From Rhexocercosporidium sp. MPI-PUGE-AT-0058 (Eukaryota > Ascomycota > Leotiomycetes > Helotiales): a stretch of DNA of 64,000 bases. A program made the translations under genes and the position numbers. This document shows positions 12,621-25,492 of this stretch, piece by piece; position 1 is the first letter of the stretch; each line of letters starts with the position of its first letter. The notes under the pieces are model-generated. The model ran no database searches. It saw nothing but the letters and a program-made list of their open reading frames with translations, and had not been told where the DNA came from. Where the stretch lies: positions 1 through 64,000 of the forward strand of contig JAGTJL010000033.1 in assembly GCA_020746875.1 (NCBI GenBank), read 5' to 3'.

Positions 12621-14709
12621 ATTTTAATATAATATTAATATATATTAATAACGGAATAAGCACGGAATATTTATAATAATTATTATAACTTCGCAGTATA
12701 ATTAAATCTCTATTATTAATTCTTTTATTAAATTATACGTAATTTAGTCGGCTTTAAAAGTAAAAGTAATAATATAAGCGTTTTTAAACTTAAATATATT
12801 ATTAATTAAACGTATTATATTTTTATAAAACTTCTTTAATTCTTTTATTTCGTTAATATATTAATAATATTTTAATAAAGAAAAATATAATTTATAAAAA
12901 AAGTATTAATAAAAAAAAACTTAATTAATATTTTTTTTATTAAGCTTAAAAGATGCGCGTAATAAAGAATCGATTATATAATACTTCTCGAGCTAAGCAG
13001 CGAAGCTTTAAACTCTTATAAAAAGCATGAAATTATAATACTTAAGAGCGACGGCGGTATTATATTAATTATTTTTATGTAATTAGTTTTCGAAATCAAA
13101 AGTAAGATTCTTTATAATATAAATATTTTTATAAAAAATATAAGAGATTTTTTTTTCAATAATTAATATACGGTTTACTTTTAACGCGCTTAATATTATA
13201 TTATTAATAAGCCTTATAAATATAAATATATACGACGATATAAATAGTCTTTTACTCGGAATAGCGATCGCAATTCTTTTTATTTTTCTTGTTAATATAA
13301 TAAAAAAAAGAGTCGATTAATATAACTTTAAAGTATTAATTCGCACGCTTAAGATAGTTTTATATTAAACGAATATAACGATTTAAACAATAACTCGCTA
13401 AGATTACTTATAATCTTTAAATATAAAGAACGTCTAAAACCCGAAAGTCTGGGTTATATAATATTAAGAGCTAATCCGTAAAAGGAACTTATATTATATA
13501 CCAGAAATATTTAATATTTTTAATATTAACCTTTTTTAAATTATAATTAATAAATTTAATAGCTTATAAGCTTAAAAGTATTTTCTTAAAACTAAAGAAG
13601 CCGACGAGCTCGGGATACCTCTTAAATACTCTTTAAAATAACTCCCATAATTATTTTATTTTAATTAAGCTAATCGCCAGTATTAATAACTTATTAATAA
13701 AAAATTAAAATATAATCATTTCTTTATTTTTAATTTACTTTTTAATAATAATAAGACACCCGACTCAGAAGCTTTTGATTTATATAATAAAAGATTAAAC
13801 TAATTTAAAATAAAAAGAAAACTTATAAAGAAAGTATATTTATACTTAAAAGACAAAACTCACCGTTAGTCTTCTTTAAATTATATTCGATTGCAAATAA
13901 TAATTTATGAAAAAGTCTTTATTAAAAATAAAAATAAAATAGCTTATTTAATTTTAAAAATAAATAATTAATATTATAATAATATCCGATAATAGTTTAT
14001 TACGCTATAATAAAAAGCTCTTCGCGAGCAAATGAGCTCGAATAAGCTTTTTCTTAAATCAATAAAAGATTTCTTAATGAAATTAAATAAATAAAAGTCC
14101 GACAAATTAAATTAAAAAAAAACTTTACTTTTCCCGGAAACTTATTAAATAAAAGAAAAATAAGCGGGACTTACGCGCACTCGGTGCTCTTACTTAATTT
14201 AGCCGAGTATTTAACTACTAGTATATACTTCTTTTAAAATTTACCTTATTCTTTATTAAATTTTATTTTATTAAATAATTATAAAGTAATTAATTTAATT
14301 AACGATTATTTAATATTATTAAAAGGATCTTTTATGAAATCTACTCCTAAGAATTTAATTAAGTATAAGAGCTCTTAGTTATTTATTATTAAGCGCGGAA
14401 CTCGAGTCATAAAAAGAGTGCTTAAAGGTCCGAATAGAGAATTATTTAATCTTACGCTTTACGACGTCGCGATTATAAAAAACTTTTATATTAATATTAT
14501 TTTTTAAGCTTGTTTTTATAAGACTAATCTTTAATTCTATAATATAAACTATATTTTAAAATAAAACGAAGAAGGCTTATTAATTAGGGAATATTATATA
14601 ATACGACAGTTAAAGCGGAAATAAAACCTTATTTTCTTTAAATATAAGCTACGTTTAATTTACTCTTTAAGCTCTTATAATATACTCTTAAGCGCTATAA
14701 GAATTATAA
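12621..14709. other. AT-rich degraded repeat, unassigned
   Basis: The sequence is AT-rich and stop-riddled like the rest of the desert. It may hold the rest of the Gypsy copy (arm 2 beyond the part visible in arm 1) and the 5' part of the Copia copy that continues at 15.3 kb. I could not assign any domain here with confidence. Confidence 0.5.
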
Positions 14710-14717
14710 TATTTCTA

Positions 14718-15252
14718 AGGTATAACTAAATCGCTATACGTGAATAGCTAAACCGTCATACGCTAGGAAGCGAGCCGAAAATAAAGGGTACATTTATTAC
14801 TATTAAAACTTATATGAATAACTATATATAATGTATAACTAGAATTATGCCAGATTATTAAAATTATTACTAGCTTTAAAGTCCGCATCTTAAGTATATA
14901 CCTTAACCTTATTAATTACCTCCCGCTGCACCGTAGCCGCAGCAATTATAGTAGTAATATCACTATAAATTGCTGCGGGAGGTGCGGGACCATAAGATCG
15001 AGAAATGAAAGCCATAATAGTAGTGGTAGTAATAGTAGTAATAGTATTCTAAAGTATTTACTTAAGTAGCTTTAATTTTCAATTCTAGGGGCTAATTATA
15101 TAATAATAAACTTTATAAAATACATAAGTAACCCTTGCCACGTAATACAAATTAATATAATATAGCGAGGTTAATAAATGACACTCGCCAAGTTAATAAA
15201 ATTTTAGCGTATGGCGGTTTAACTATTCACGTATGGCGATTTAGCTGTACCT
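14718..15252. mobile_element. MITE, family copy 2 with perfect 8-bp TSD
   Basis: This 535-bp element is flanked by TATTTCTA on both sides (14,710-14,717 and 15,253-15,260). The terminal inverted repeats start AGGTATAACTAAATCGC on the left and AGGTACAGCTAAATCGC on the reverse strand on the right, and extend about 50 bp. Each end contains two copies of a roughly 20-bp AxCTAAAxCG..ATACG unit. The interior has a second imperfect palindrome at about 14,927-14,990 built on CCTCCCGC and GCGGGAGG. It is clearly less AT-biased than its surroundings, suggesting insertion after most of the RIP. It interrupts the Copia-derived region. Confidence 0.85.
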
Positions 15253-15260
15253 TATTTCTA

Positions 15261-18200
15261 ACGCTCTTTAAAAGAGTAAATAAGCCGTATAAATTATTTA
15301 AAGATTATAAGTACTTTAAAATAGACTCGGAGCGTGTTTAATATTTACGAGTAAGCTATTTAAGCTCGGATACTTTAAGGAAATTAATAAATACGGCGAA
15401 AAATATTAAGATTATTAAAATAATAAAAAAGATTAAATATAAATAATATACTTTAATTTATATTACTTAAGTAATCTTTAAACGTTTATTAAAAAAGAAA
15501 TCTTTTAGATTATTTTAAAAAATCACTTAAGATTTACTTAATTATTCGAAATACTAAAGCAATTACTTTTAGCTCTTCGTGCTTAAATGCGAGTATAGCG
15601 GCTTACTCGTTAATTATATATTATAAATAAAAGAATATAATAAAGTATTTTAATATATTAAAAGCTTTAAAGCTTAAGTTTGAAAGTAATTTAAACTCTT
15701 AATATATAAATTTAAATATAATTAAGAGAAAGTAATTATTATAATTCGAGGATTTACGAAATATAAGAGATAAGCTAATAAGCTCGGAATTAACCTCGAG
15801 TTCTTATTAATAATAACTCATAAGCTAAATAACAGAGCCGAAAGAGCTAATTAATTAAAAAGCAATTAATAAAAGCATTAAAATAAGATTATTAATTAAT
15901 CTTTTAATAAATCTAAGCATTAAATATATACTCGCATGGATTTATTTATATAATAAAAGCCTAAGGCGAGTAAATAATTAATTATTATTTATTAAAGTTA
16001 ACGATAAATTATTTCGGAATTATTTTCCGTAATATAACTTAGCGCTTATTATAAGACTTATTATAAATTTCAAATTAAAATAAAATAAAATATATATATA
16101 TAATTATAAAACGTATTTATTAATAATAAAAAGACCTAAGAATAAAATAAAAAGGCGTTTAAAATAATTACGCGTGCGTATATTAGATATTTTATAAGTT
16201 TCCACGCTTTTAATATTTATAAGATTTAAGTGTTACGTCTTAATAAAATAATTATCACGCGTAATAAATATACGCTTTAACGAAGATAGCTTTTATATTA
16301 CTTTAAATAAAGAAGTAAAGATTACGATTTAAGAAGCCCGCTTTATTTGCGATTTTATTAAAAAGGATAAGTTTATTATAAACTGAGCTGGAACTATTAA
16401 GAATACTATTAAAAATATAATTATTAAGGAAAATAATAGAAATCTCTTAGGCGAAGACTTGCTTTAATTATATATTAAACGAGTTTAAAAATTAACTAAA
16501 AGCTCTGAAAGTCAGAACTCGAGGTTGAAAGAGTATACTAATAGCCCGAATATAATAAATAAACTTTTAACTCTAAAATATATTCTTATTTTAAAAGGCC
16601 TTTTTAAATAAAATAAAAAGTTAAGAGGAAGTACGTTAAATTAAGAGTTTACTTTAAGTATAAAGTAAGACTTAAAGGTATTTAACTCGCGTAAGAATAT
16701 GTAATTTATTAATTAAGATTTAAATATATTATAAAATTAAGCGCAAAATCCGCCTCGATTATCACGTATCGAGATTTAAATATTATTAAGACTTTAATTA
16801 TAAGAAAAGACTTTAGTAATAATTTTAATATTATATTTTTAAATTAAAATAAAAAGTACTCGGACGACGAAAGTAAAATAAGCAAAAGTAATACGCTTTT
16901 AAATTATAATAAAAGAAGCTTAATTAAAATTAAATGCATTTATTAAAAACTTAGCAAAAGTAAAGAAGTTAATTAAAAGTAAAAAGCAAAGAGGAAAATT
17001 ACAAAAAGATTAAAGTAATAAAATATTTATAATACTTATAATTATCTTTAAATAAATACACTTTAATAAAAGTAACTTTAAGCTTAAGAATAAACTTAAT
17101 CTCGAGGGTAATTAAATCTTCGACTAATATAATAATCTTTAATTCGAAATCGATCAAATGTTTTAAGAGCTTATGCTTAATTAATATATATTATTAAAAA
17201 AGTAAGATAATCTTCGAGATTTAACGAAGATTATATAATATATAATTACAATAATAATATAATCGAGCCGCTAATTATTAAAAAGGAAGATTTTACTTTT
17301 AAAAATTAAAATTTAAGATCTTTTACTTAAATTAAAACGATAAAATAATCTTAAAAATTATTTAATAAAAGAATAATTTAAAGAAGATGCGAGCTTAAAG
17401 ATAAGGATAATAAATAAATAAAGTTATTAGATTTTAGAAGTATTTAATTTAAGTATTATATTAATACTTATCTCGCTTATATAAGTTTTTAAATATAAAT
17501 TAAATCTAAAAAAATATATTTCAAAATATAAATCTCGAATTATTATATAATGTAATTTTAAAATAAATTAATAATCGTCTTTATATACGTTAATACGCTT
17601 TTAATTAAATCCTTTTGAATCGCTATAGCGTTCGCAGCTTATTTTAACTTAAAAGTCAAGTGCTTCGACGTAATTAACGCGTTTATTAACGCTTTTCAGA
17701 ATATAAACGGCGAAACCGTATATTATAAATTCCCTTTAAGTTTTAATAAGCTTAAATATATATTACGAGCTAATCGCGCTCTTTACGGGATACGTGACTT
17801 TCCGTACTTATAATATAAGTATATTAATAAAACGTTAATAAATTTAAAGTTAATTTTATACTTAAAAGAACCGTATATATTTATAGATTTTAATTATAAA
17901 ATCCTTATTCTTTTTTATATAAATAATATTTAAGTACTTTACTACGGAGATAATTTAAAGCTTAAATAAGATTTCATTAAGCGATTAAATTAAATATATA
18001 ATATATATAATCTTAAAAATATTAAATAATTCCTAAGGATTAAGATAATACGCGACAGAAAGCGTAAGACTATTTTCTTAATATATAATTAATATATTAA
18101 GAAGATTACTCAAAAGTTTAAGTAAGTGAATAAGAAATATCTTACAATACCGCTTTCTTAAATCGATTTTATTAAGTATAAAGGACAAGCTTTAAAGAAA

Positions 18201-18960
18201 TATATTAAAGTTTATTAAGAGAAAATTAAATTAATATTATATATAATAATCGTTATAAGACTAGACGTAGCTTTTACGATCACTTCATTTTTATAATTCG
18301 CGACAAATCCCAACTTAAAGCATTTTATAATTATATATTAGCTTATTTATTATTTATTTAGTACGCGCTTTTTAAGAATTATATACGAAAGTAATTAAGA
18401 GAAAGCGTTTTATATTATTTTAAATATATTTTTTATAAATAATATTAAAACTCGGAAGTTATCTTAAAGTTATATAATATTATTATTTAGCGAGCTAATA
18501 ATTTAAAAAGTATTAAGGCAATTTATAATTATTACGTTGACTATTAAAGTAAAATTATTAATATTAAAGTATATTAAAAAAGAAGCTATAGCTTTTTAAC
18601 AATTTTTTCAGAACTTAATTCTTAATATTAATAAAATTTAAAAAATCTTTTATAATAATTAATAAACGATTAAATTAATTATAAATAATATTAAAAGGAT
18701 TACTATAAAGCTTCGCTATATAAATATTTAAAATATATGACTTAAATAAGAGTATATTTATAGATTATTTAAAGTAATATATTTTCTAACCGCTAATATA
18801 TTTATTAATAAGCTTATAAAGAATTCATTTTATTAGAAATTCGAGGTTTTTAAAGTATTCTTAAACTTTAATAATTATTAATCTTAAGTTAAAAAGCTTT
18901 AAACATATTTATTAAAAGTATATTAAAATAATCTTTATATAATCTTTTATTTATAAACCT
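15261..18960 (+). mobile_element. Degraded Ty1/Copia retrotransposon
   Basis: Broken plus-strand translations show, in Copia order, an integrase core near 15,720-15,900 (INLEFLLIITHKLNNRAERA, family pattern IE..APYTPEQNGVAER), then reverse transcriptase at about 17,590-18,060. The RT has FDVINAFINAF, LRANRALYGIRDFP and FLRIKIIRDRKRKTIFL-like strings. After it come RLDVAFTITSFL and FATNPNLKHFI, the usual connection into the Copia RNase H, which runs to about 18,600. Stops interrupt every block. The start is uncertain, because a MITE separates this from AT-rich sequence upstream. No LTR pair was identified. Non-functional relic. Confidence 0.8.
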
Positions 18961-20670
18961 TTTTTAATTTAATATTTTAAGTATTTACGCTTTAAAAACG
19001 CTAAAAATAAACGCGAAATCCAGCCCGAGCTTAAATAAAATCCATTTAAATTTAACTTAAGATTTTCGCGAACTTTTTTAAACTTTATATAAAATTATTA
19101 AATTCCACTAAAGATTTCACATTAATATTAGTATTATTACTAAAGTCATCTTTTTTATTACGCTTTAGATTTAATTTTTAAAAGCGTACCGGAAAATTTA
19201 ATTCTATATTTTTATTAGACTTTTTATTATTCGCTAAGTCTTTTATTAAAGCTTTTAAAGTAATTTTGTATTTCTTAATATTTTATAAATCGGTTAATAA
19301 AATACTTAATTAATTATAATATTATTATTATATTTTTTTATTATTAAAATCTATAGCTGTAATTAATCTTTTATTATACTTAAGCATATCTTCCGTAACG
19401 GAATCGTACTTATAACTAAAAGTATAATTATAATATCGACTTCTAGTAGTAAAAGTATTAGCGAAGCAATATCCACGATTATTACGGCCACGAATAATAA
19501 CGCGAATATATAATAAATAAAGATTCGCAAATTTCTTTCTTAAATTTAATTAATATAAATTAAATAAGTTATTAATAAGAAGTAAGCTTTAAAATAATAT
19601 ATATATATACCTCGAGCGCGCTTAATAAGAGAACAAAGCTTAAATAGAATACGAGACGATTTGCGCTTCTTTAAAGCTAATAAAAAACGAATACAAGTCT
19701 TAAAAGCTATAAAAAAAAAGCAAAAGAAGGAGTCGAATTAAAACGCGAGACGCGCGAAGCAAAAGAAGTATATTAAAAGCTATCTTTATTTAATATAATA
19801 ACGCTTTTATTTAATATAATTAGTAATAGTAAAGTATTAAAAGAACGCTTAAAAGTCCTTTTAAATAGCGAGCTTAACTTAGCACGAGAAAATCGAAGGA
19901 GAATTAATTTATTATTAAAATTATTAATAAGCGAAGAAAAATATTATAAATTATTTTCAGGATTTATTTTAATAACCGAACGAGTAAAAAAAGGATTATT
20001 AGCAAGCTTATTAATAAGCTTATTACTAAATACTTCTTAGTTATCGAACTTATTTTTAAGATTTTATAATATAATTATTAGCGATTAATTTAACGATAAT
20101 AAAGTTATTTAAAAATTAAATTAAAAAATTAAATTAAAAAAAAAACTTACTTATCGAGATGCAATTTAATTATTAATACGCGTAATCGCTATTTTAAAAG
20201 CTTTAAAAGACATAGCTAATAATCGAGGAGAATTTATTAAAAGAAATAAAAAAATAAAAATAAAAATAAAAAAATAAATAAGTAAGTAAGCACGCAAATA
20301 TAAAGTGCGTTAATATTAAGTAAGAGTTAATTATATTAATATAAAGGTCGATATATATATATATTTAAGAGTAATCGTGATTACGTTATTACGGTACGGG
20401 ACGCTTAAATTAATAATAAACTTATTAACTCGGGAGGCGGCGTATTATATAAGTTAATAAGAGGCTGGCATATACTATTACGGCTTCTTATTATATATAG
20501 TAATTATTTTAAAAGGATTAAATTTACTAATTATAATTTAATAACTTAATAATTAAATAGGACGGTACGAGATCTTAATTATAAATTAAACTTTGCTTTA
20601 GTCTTATTTTTAAAACCTGCGATTTACATATATTAAATATAATAATTAAGATTTTATTTACTTAATTATT
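18961..20670. other. AT-rich degraded repeat up to the composition boundary
   Basis: A further 1.7 kb of RIP-like sequence. A charged, lysine/arginine-rich broken frame can be read around 19,610-19,790, and a segment at 20,380-20,500 retains more GC, as LTR or coding ends of retroelements often do. No family could be assigned. Confidence 0.5.
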
Positions 20671-21379
20671 ATACCATATGACTGAGTACTGCGGTTTGGG
20701 CCGCTGAATTCGGCTGGTTTGGTCGCTGTTTTACGCAGCTTCGACCGCTCGCTAAACTCTGCCTGCAGCGCACGTGCCTCGGTTCGCGTGGAGCGATGAC
20801 AACCGCGTCCTCTCCCAAAAATTGCTGGTTGTCATCTTCAATCATCCTGACCATCCAAGTCCTCAATCCAGGAGCCAGAAACGGCTCCCCATCAGTCATG
20901 GAAGGGCTCGTCTGTCTCTGCCTTGAGGCCGCTCCCGGCTACATAAGTCTCGCAGTTTCCGCCCACCCTCGACCTCCAGCAACCATCTCATCTCCTTTGC
21001 ACACTCTTTTCCACACTGTTCCCTCTTCACCTTCTCTCTCTCAGAGGCTTCGAATTCTCGACAAGTCCCGTGGCCTTGGCTACGATCCCCTCGTCTGCGA
21101 AGGCCCTCGAAGTTCGCTGTCTCTCAAACGTCCTCCACATCTCCACCACCACTGCAACTCGGTTCTTTTACCTCATCCCCTTCACCCACCTTCTTCTAAC
21201 TCTCGACAGTTCCGGCGTTCTCCCTACCTTCGCCATTGACTACGATCCCCTCCTCTACGAAGCACCCTCGAAGTTTATTCTCTCCTCGCCGCCCTCCATA
21301 CCTCAATTCTTCACACGACCGTCGACTCTGCACACGATTCTGCACACGACCATCGATTCTTTCACACACCCGTCGACTC
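20671..21379. other. Normal-GC leader beyond the desert
   Basis: Base composition switches abruptly from AT desert to about 50% GC near 20,670-20,690. This stretch has several overlapping frames but none with family features, biased codon use or convincing splice structure. CT-rich tracts at 20,950-21,350 look like fungal 5' untranslated or promoter sequence. If the downstream recombinase is a Starship captain, the left edge of the element would be expected here. Confidence 0.4.
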
Positions 21380-21697
21380 ATGAACTCGATCGACCATCGT
21401 ATCGCCAGGCTGCGTCGACACCGTGATAGGTGTCTCCGCCTTCTCACAACTCGTCACCCTGCAACCGAAGCGGCGCTGGGATCGGTGTGGTTCAAACAAT
21501 ACAGGAAAGCACAAGATAAGATTGATTGCCTACAACGTCAAGCATCTCGTCTCGTCAAGCTGTGTCGACACCGTGATAGGTGTCTCCGCTTTCTCACGAA
21601 TCGCTACCCTACACTCGAAGCAGCCAAGGGGTCGAAGTGGTACCAGCAATACAGAGCAGCAGAAGTCAGGATTGATTGCCTTCAACGTCAAGCATAA
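21380..21697 (+). CDS. Small repeat protein of unknown function
   Basis: ATG at 21,380 opens 105 codons containing two tandem copies of a roughly 50-residue unit. Each reads R/CRHRDRCLR, then LT.R.P..EAA.GS.W, then QYR.A...IDCLQRQA. At DNA level the copies start near 21,415 and 21,565 and differ by substitutions that largely preserve the protein pattern, which favours a real coding sequence. The unit is rich in Arg, Cys and Leu and is probably helical. No known domain was recognised. It ends about 155 bp before the recombinase start on the same strand, so it could instead be an upstream exon or a regulatory frame of that gene. Function is unknown. Confidence 0.45.
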   Translation: MNSIDHRIARLRRHRDRCLRLLTTRHPATEAALGSVWFKQYRKAQDKIDCLQRQASRLVKLCRHRDRCLRFLTNRYPTLEAAKGSKWYQQYRAAEVRIDCLQRQA

Positions 21698-21852
21698 TCC
21701 TCATTCGACAACGCTACCGTCCACGTCCCACGCCGTCACGACTCTGCCACTGTCGTATCCCATCTTCGAAAGCTCCTTCCTCCATTCCTTGCCTCGCTCT
21801 CGGTGGCGGACATCCTCGCTGCCATTGAGACTTCTTGGGCCTGCACAGGATC

Positions 21853-24683
21853 ATGGCTCCCACCATCCAAGTGCCAGTGGCGCGCACTTTCAACATCCTC
21901 GAGAATGTTCTCAAAAAACGCACCGACGCCAATCGAATATTGAAGCAGAGGGAGAAGCAGATGCCGAGCGGGGAAGATTATGATCGGATGGAGGTCGATT
22001 TGGATAATGAACCGTTCCTGCAGCCGGTGGACGCCGAGGATACTAGGGCCAGCATCTACTACGTCAGACAGAAATGGATGAAGTACGCTCGTGAGACTTG
22101 GATCTTAGTGATTTGATTAGGTTGGGCTGACTCGAGACAGGTTCTGCGAATATCGTAAATTCGGGGATTGGCGTACCGCCCTTCTCAAGCGGAATTGTGG
22201 CAAGGGGAGGATGATGTCCTTCCTCCACTGGGTTTGTGCGAACTATCTAGGGAAAAAGCGGAAGAAGGGGGGGATAAGGTCGCTCCACACGTACTGGCGG
22301 GATTTCAAGATGCTCTACCGCCGACTGAATGGCGATTATGTGGACGCAAATGATAGACATGAGGTCGTCAAGGTATGGCAACCCTCCTCCAACGTTCTTG
22401 TATTACACGCTGATCTATGATTGAAGTACATTGATGGCACACTCAAGGTCAAATTTGAGCTGAATACCACCTCTAAACCCAAGCCCGTGGCCGGGCCGGA
22501 CGACCTGCTTCTCATGCTCGTCCAGCACTGGGCCCGTGATGAATCCGTCTTCCCTACCGAGGACGACCGTCACGACGTCGCCACTGTCATGCTGTTCCAA
22601 GCCTACACAGGCGGTCGACCAGCGGAGTTTGTTCACTCATCGAAGGGCAAAGCCAGCGAAGACCCCCTCGGCGAGAGAGAAGAGACCAGCAAGAGCGCAC
22701 ACCCTCGGAAGGCGGCGCGTTGTGATTACGACGATGATAGCGACGCCGACGCCGACGACGAGCCCGAGTGCGACGATGACAGCGACGCTGGCGACGACGC
22801 TGGATCCGACGACGACGTCCTCTTCGACTCGGAGGACGATGGGAGCGACGACGGCACCGCCGACGAAGACATGGACGGGCACGGCTGCTTGGATAGCGGC
22901 TACAACAGCGACGGGACAGATGTCACCATGACAGAGGATACGGACAAGTGCTACACGACCGAGCTCGACGAGTGTGGACAGCCTCTACGCCAGATCTCGG
23001 ATCCCGCCGAGCCTGGCGAGTTCGAGGAGGCGAAGCGGAAGTACAAAGCGCTCTGTTACGAGGACATCTGTCTCTGGATCGTGCAGAACCCGAAGCAAGG
23101 AGAGAGGGACCTTCTGGCCATGGAGGTCCACTTGCGGAACCACAAAGGGGTAGATAACAAGCCCAAACCGTACGTTGCCCTCGCGAGATACCTCGAACCT
23201 TGGCTAACTCAACCCTCACAGCACGACCTTCCTCTTTAGGGAGAATCCCCTCCCTATACTCTGTCCGATCTCCCACATCTTGACCCGTGCGATCCGCGAT
23301 GACGCGATCCTCGTCGATGGCTACACGTCCGCCGAGCCCTTCTTTGCCACGGACCTGGGGAGTCAGAACGTGAAGGCGATGAAGGTCCACTGGAAGCCGG
23401 AATTGCTCAAGCGGCCGGTCTTCCGGAGGTCGGTCTGGACCACGAACGGCTGGGTGAAGTCGCAGACCGAACCCATGACGTACTCGAAGTATGCCTTCTA
23501 CCTGAACCGCCTCGGGAGGGACGCGGGCTTTGAAGACAAGCTGACGAGCTACTGTTTCCGTCGAGGTTGTGCTAACGCGATCGACGGTACGTATCCTGCA
23601 TCACCTCATTGACTTTCTCGAGACTAATGGTTTGTTTTAGGCAAGGCCCCAGACGCTATACGGGATCAAGTCATGAGACATAATCCCTTCACGGGGGTTT
23701 TCAACGAGGCATACAACAATCAGTCGGTCAGATTTAATGTGCAAGACGCCTATCTCGAGAGCGACATCACTGATGATGGGCTGACCCGGGCCTTCACCCA
23801 CATGAGCATTCGATGCAACCCTGGCGCTCCAAAAGAAGTCCCCCGAGAGGTGATGGAGCGACTCCTCGCCGCGGATCCAGAGATCGCCGTCCTTGAGCGA
23901 CAATTCAAAGAGTCACATACCCGGATCAAGTGGGAGTACAAGTTCATCAAGCGAGCGCCCAAGGAGATCAGGGAGGCGCACAAGAAACTCGGCCAGCAAC
24001 TTAAGGCTGCGACGAAGAGCCTCGAAGACGAGCTCGAGGCCGAACACAGGAAGGATTACTTCTTCTACATCCACAATGAGATGATGAAGAGGCAATTGAA
24101 CAGGCCGCTGAACGAGACCGTGGTGGAGGAGGAAGCCGAGCCTGTCATCGAGCATCAGCTCGAAGAACGGACACGATTACGGCTGGTCCTTTGCGATCTC
24201 TCCAAAGACTTGAGTCCTCAAGCCATCGTTGCTCGAAAGGTCTATGCCATCAACCTCCAGATCGCGCTCGCCTCGCGAAAAGAGCTCATGACTCGCCAGC
24301 GGCGGTCCGCTCCAGCCTGCAAGGATCCTCTCAAGGAAGAATCTTCCGTTCCCGCTCCCGCTCTCACTCCCGCTCTCGATCCCTTCCTACCGGCTAGCAA
24401 GTTTCCCATCGTCATGGAAAAGACCCAGTGCATATGTTGTATCGGCAACGAGGCGCTCTCGTACGAGCAACGAACGCGCAAGTTTAGCCGGGTTTCGCAC
24501 ATGTGGGACCATGTCGAGAATATTCACTTACACGGGGTGCTAGCAGAGCAGCGGATCCCCTGCGACCACCCTGTCTGCAAGGCTGAGGGGTTGGTTCTCA
24601 ACGGCGTAATGCTCTTCAAGCATCACGTGGCGACAGTCCACAAGGTCGACCTCCGACCCCCACCCAGAGTTTTCCCTTATTGA
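21853..24683 (+). CDS. DUF3435 tyrosine recombinase, candidate Starship captain
   Basis: A five-exon model joins 21,853-22,082, 22,141-22,372, 22,427-23,169, 23,222-23,586 and 23,641-24,683 (870 residues; all introns GT-AG, 52-58 bp). The C-terminal half matches DUF3435, the fungal tyrosine-recombinase family that includes Starship captains, which cut and integrate giant transposons. Candidate catalytic residues are Arg218 in AYTGGRPAEF, Tyr512 and Arg515 in SYCFRRG, His537 in MRHNPF and nucleophile Tyr548 in NEAYNNQ. A strongly acidic Asp/Glu-rich insert follows the first Arg box (about residues 250-310). The C-terminus has a C2H2-like tail (CDHPVC, then HHVATVH). No internal stop was seen. 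The start is the first ATG of exon 1, and longer 5' exons are possible. DUF3435 genes that are not captains also exist, so the mobility role is inferred. Confidence 0.85.
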
Positions 24684-25492
24684 TTTTTTCCATCTTGCGA
24701 CTTCCTTTTGGGGTATATACTATTGGGAGTTATCAAGATTTTAATCCAGCTAAAGTTGTATTTGTGGCGTTTGGTTTGGCTGGGAATTAGAATCACGTAA
24801 GCACGTGATAGTCAATATTTGACACGGATCAAATCTCCACCGACAAAAATTCTGATTTGCTACATATGAATTTCTGCGTGTCGCTTTTGAGTAGAATTTG
24901 TGAGTAAAGCGCCGGCCAACGAGACCAGCTCGGGCGCAAGATCTGTCGAATGACTCTGCGGCACAAAGAGCATCAGGGCGATACCCGGATGGACGGGTCG
25001 CCCCCATGGGGGTCCAATTTGGCTCCCCTGTGTCATTCTATTTATAGGAATCGAGCAGGGAGCCAAATTGGAACCCAACGCGGTCATTCAGAGGCTGTGC
25101 TTTGATCTCTCGAACCGACGGTTTGGGAGATCACTATGCAAAGTACAAAGATGAGATCTTGTTCCAAGTATCGAGAGCTTCTTAGAGAGTCGCGACGTCT
25201 CAATACCTCTATCAAAATTCGTCAGCGTTAACCCCTTGACATACCAGGCAGATCTTCTCGAACTTTTCCTAGCGAGGTCGAGAAACTGAACGAGTCTGAA
25301 TCGGTCGCTGAGATGTATGGAGAAGAACGTGCAAGACGAGCGCAAACTACTGGGTTCCAATTCCCACAATCAATTCTTGTATCTATAGCAAATATAAAGT
25401 CTTAAGTTTAAAGTGTGACCCGTGTAGCTGCTCATCTTGCTGTGATTCCGCTAGTAAGTTGTCTTGTCTGCTGCTAATATCACCGATATTCC
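24684..25492. other. Intergenic region with hairpin
   Basis: No convincing gene. A short inverted repeat at about 25,010-25,073 (TCCAATTTGGCTCCC and its complement, separated by about 30 bp) could be a stem-loop or a tiny inverted-repeat element. Plus-strand codons near 25,270-25,405 read as a short hydrophilic peptide ending in a stop, possibly an orphan exon, without a recognisable family. Confidence 0.4.

Larger units (their letters stand above)
1..20670. repeat. AT-rich, RIP-like repeat desert
   Basis: The whole stretch is extremely AT-rich, with long TTAATA/TATTAA runs and every long reading frame broken by stops. Recognisable retrotransposon protein motifs can still be read across those stops. 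Remaining G and C lie largely outside CpA contexts, which fits RIP of repeats. Composition changes sharply near 20,670, where normal-GC sequence begins. I see no active gene here. Confidence 0.9.

Noticed and set aside
22536..22931. Thr/Ala-rich frame overlapping the recombinase, and opposite-strand Val-rich frames
   Set aside because: Shadows of the Asp/Glu GAC/GAG-rich insert of the recombinase exon.
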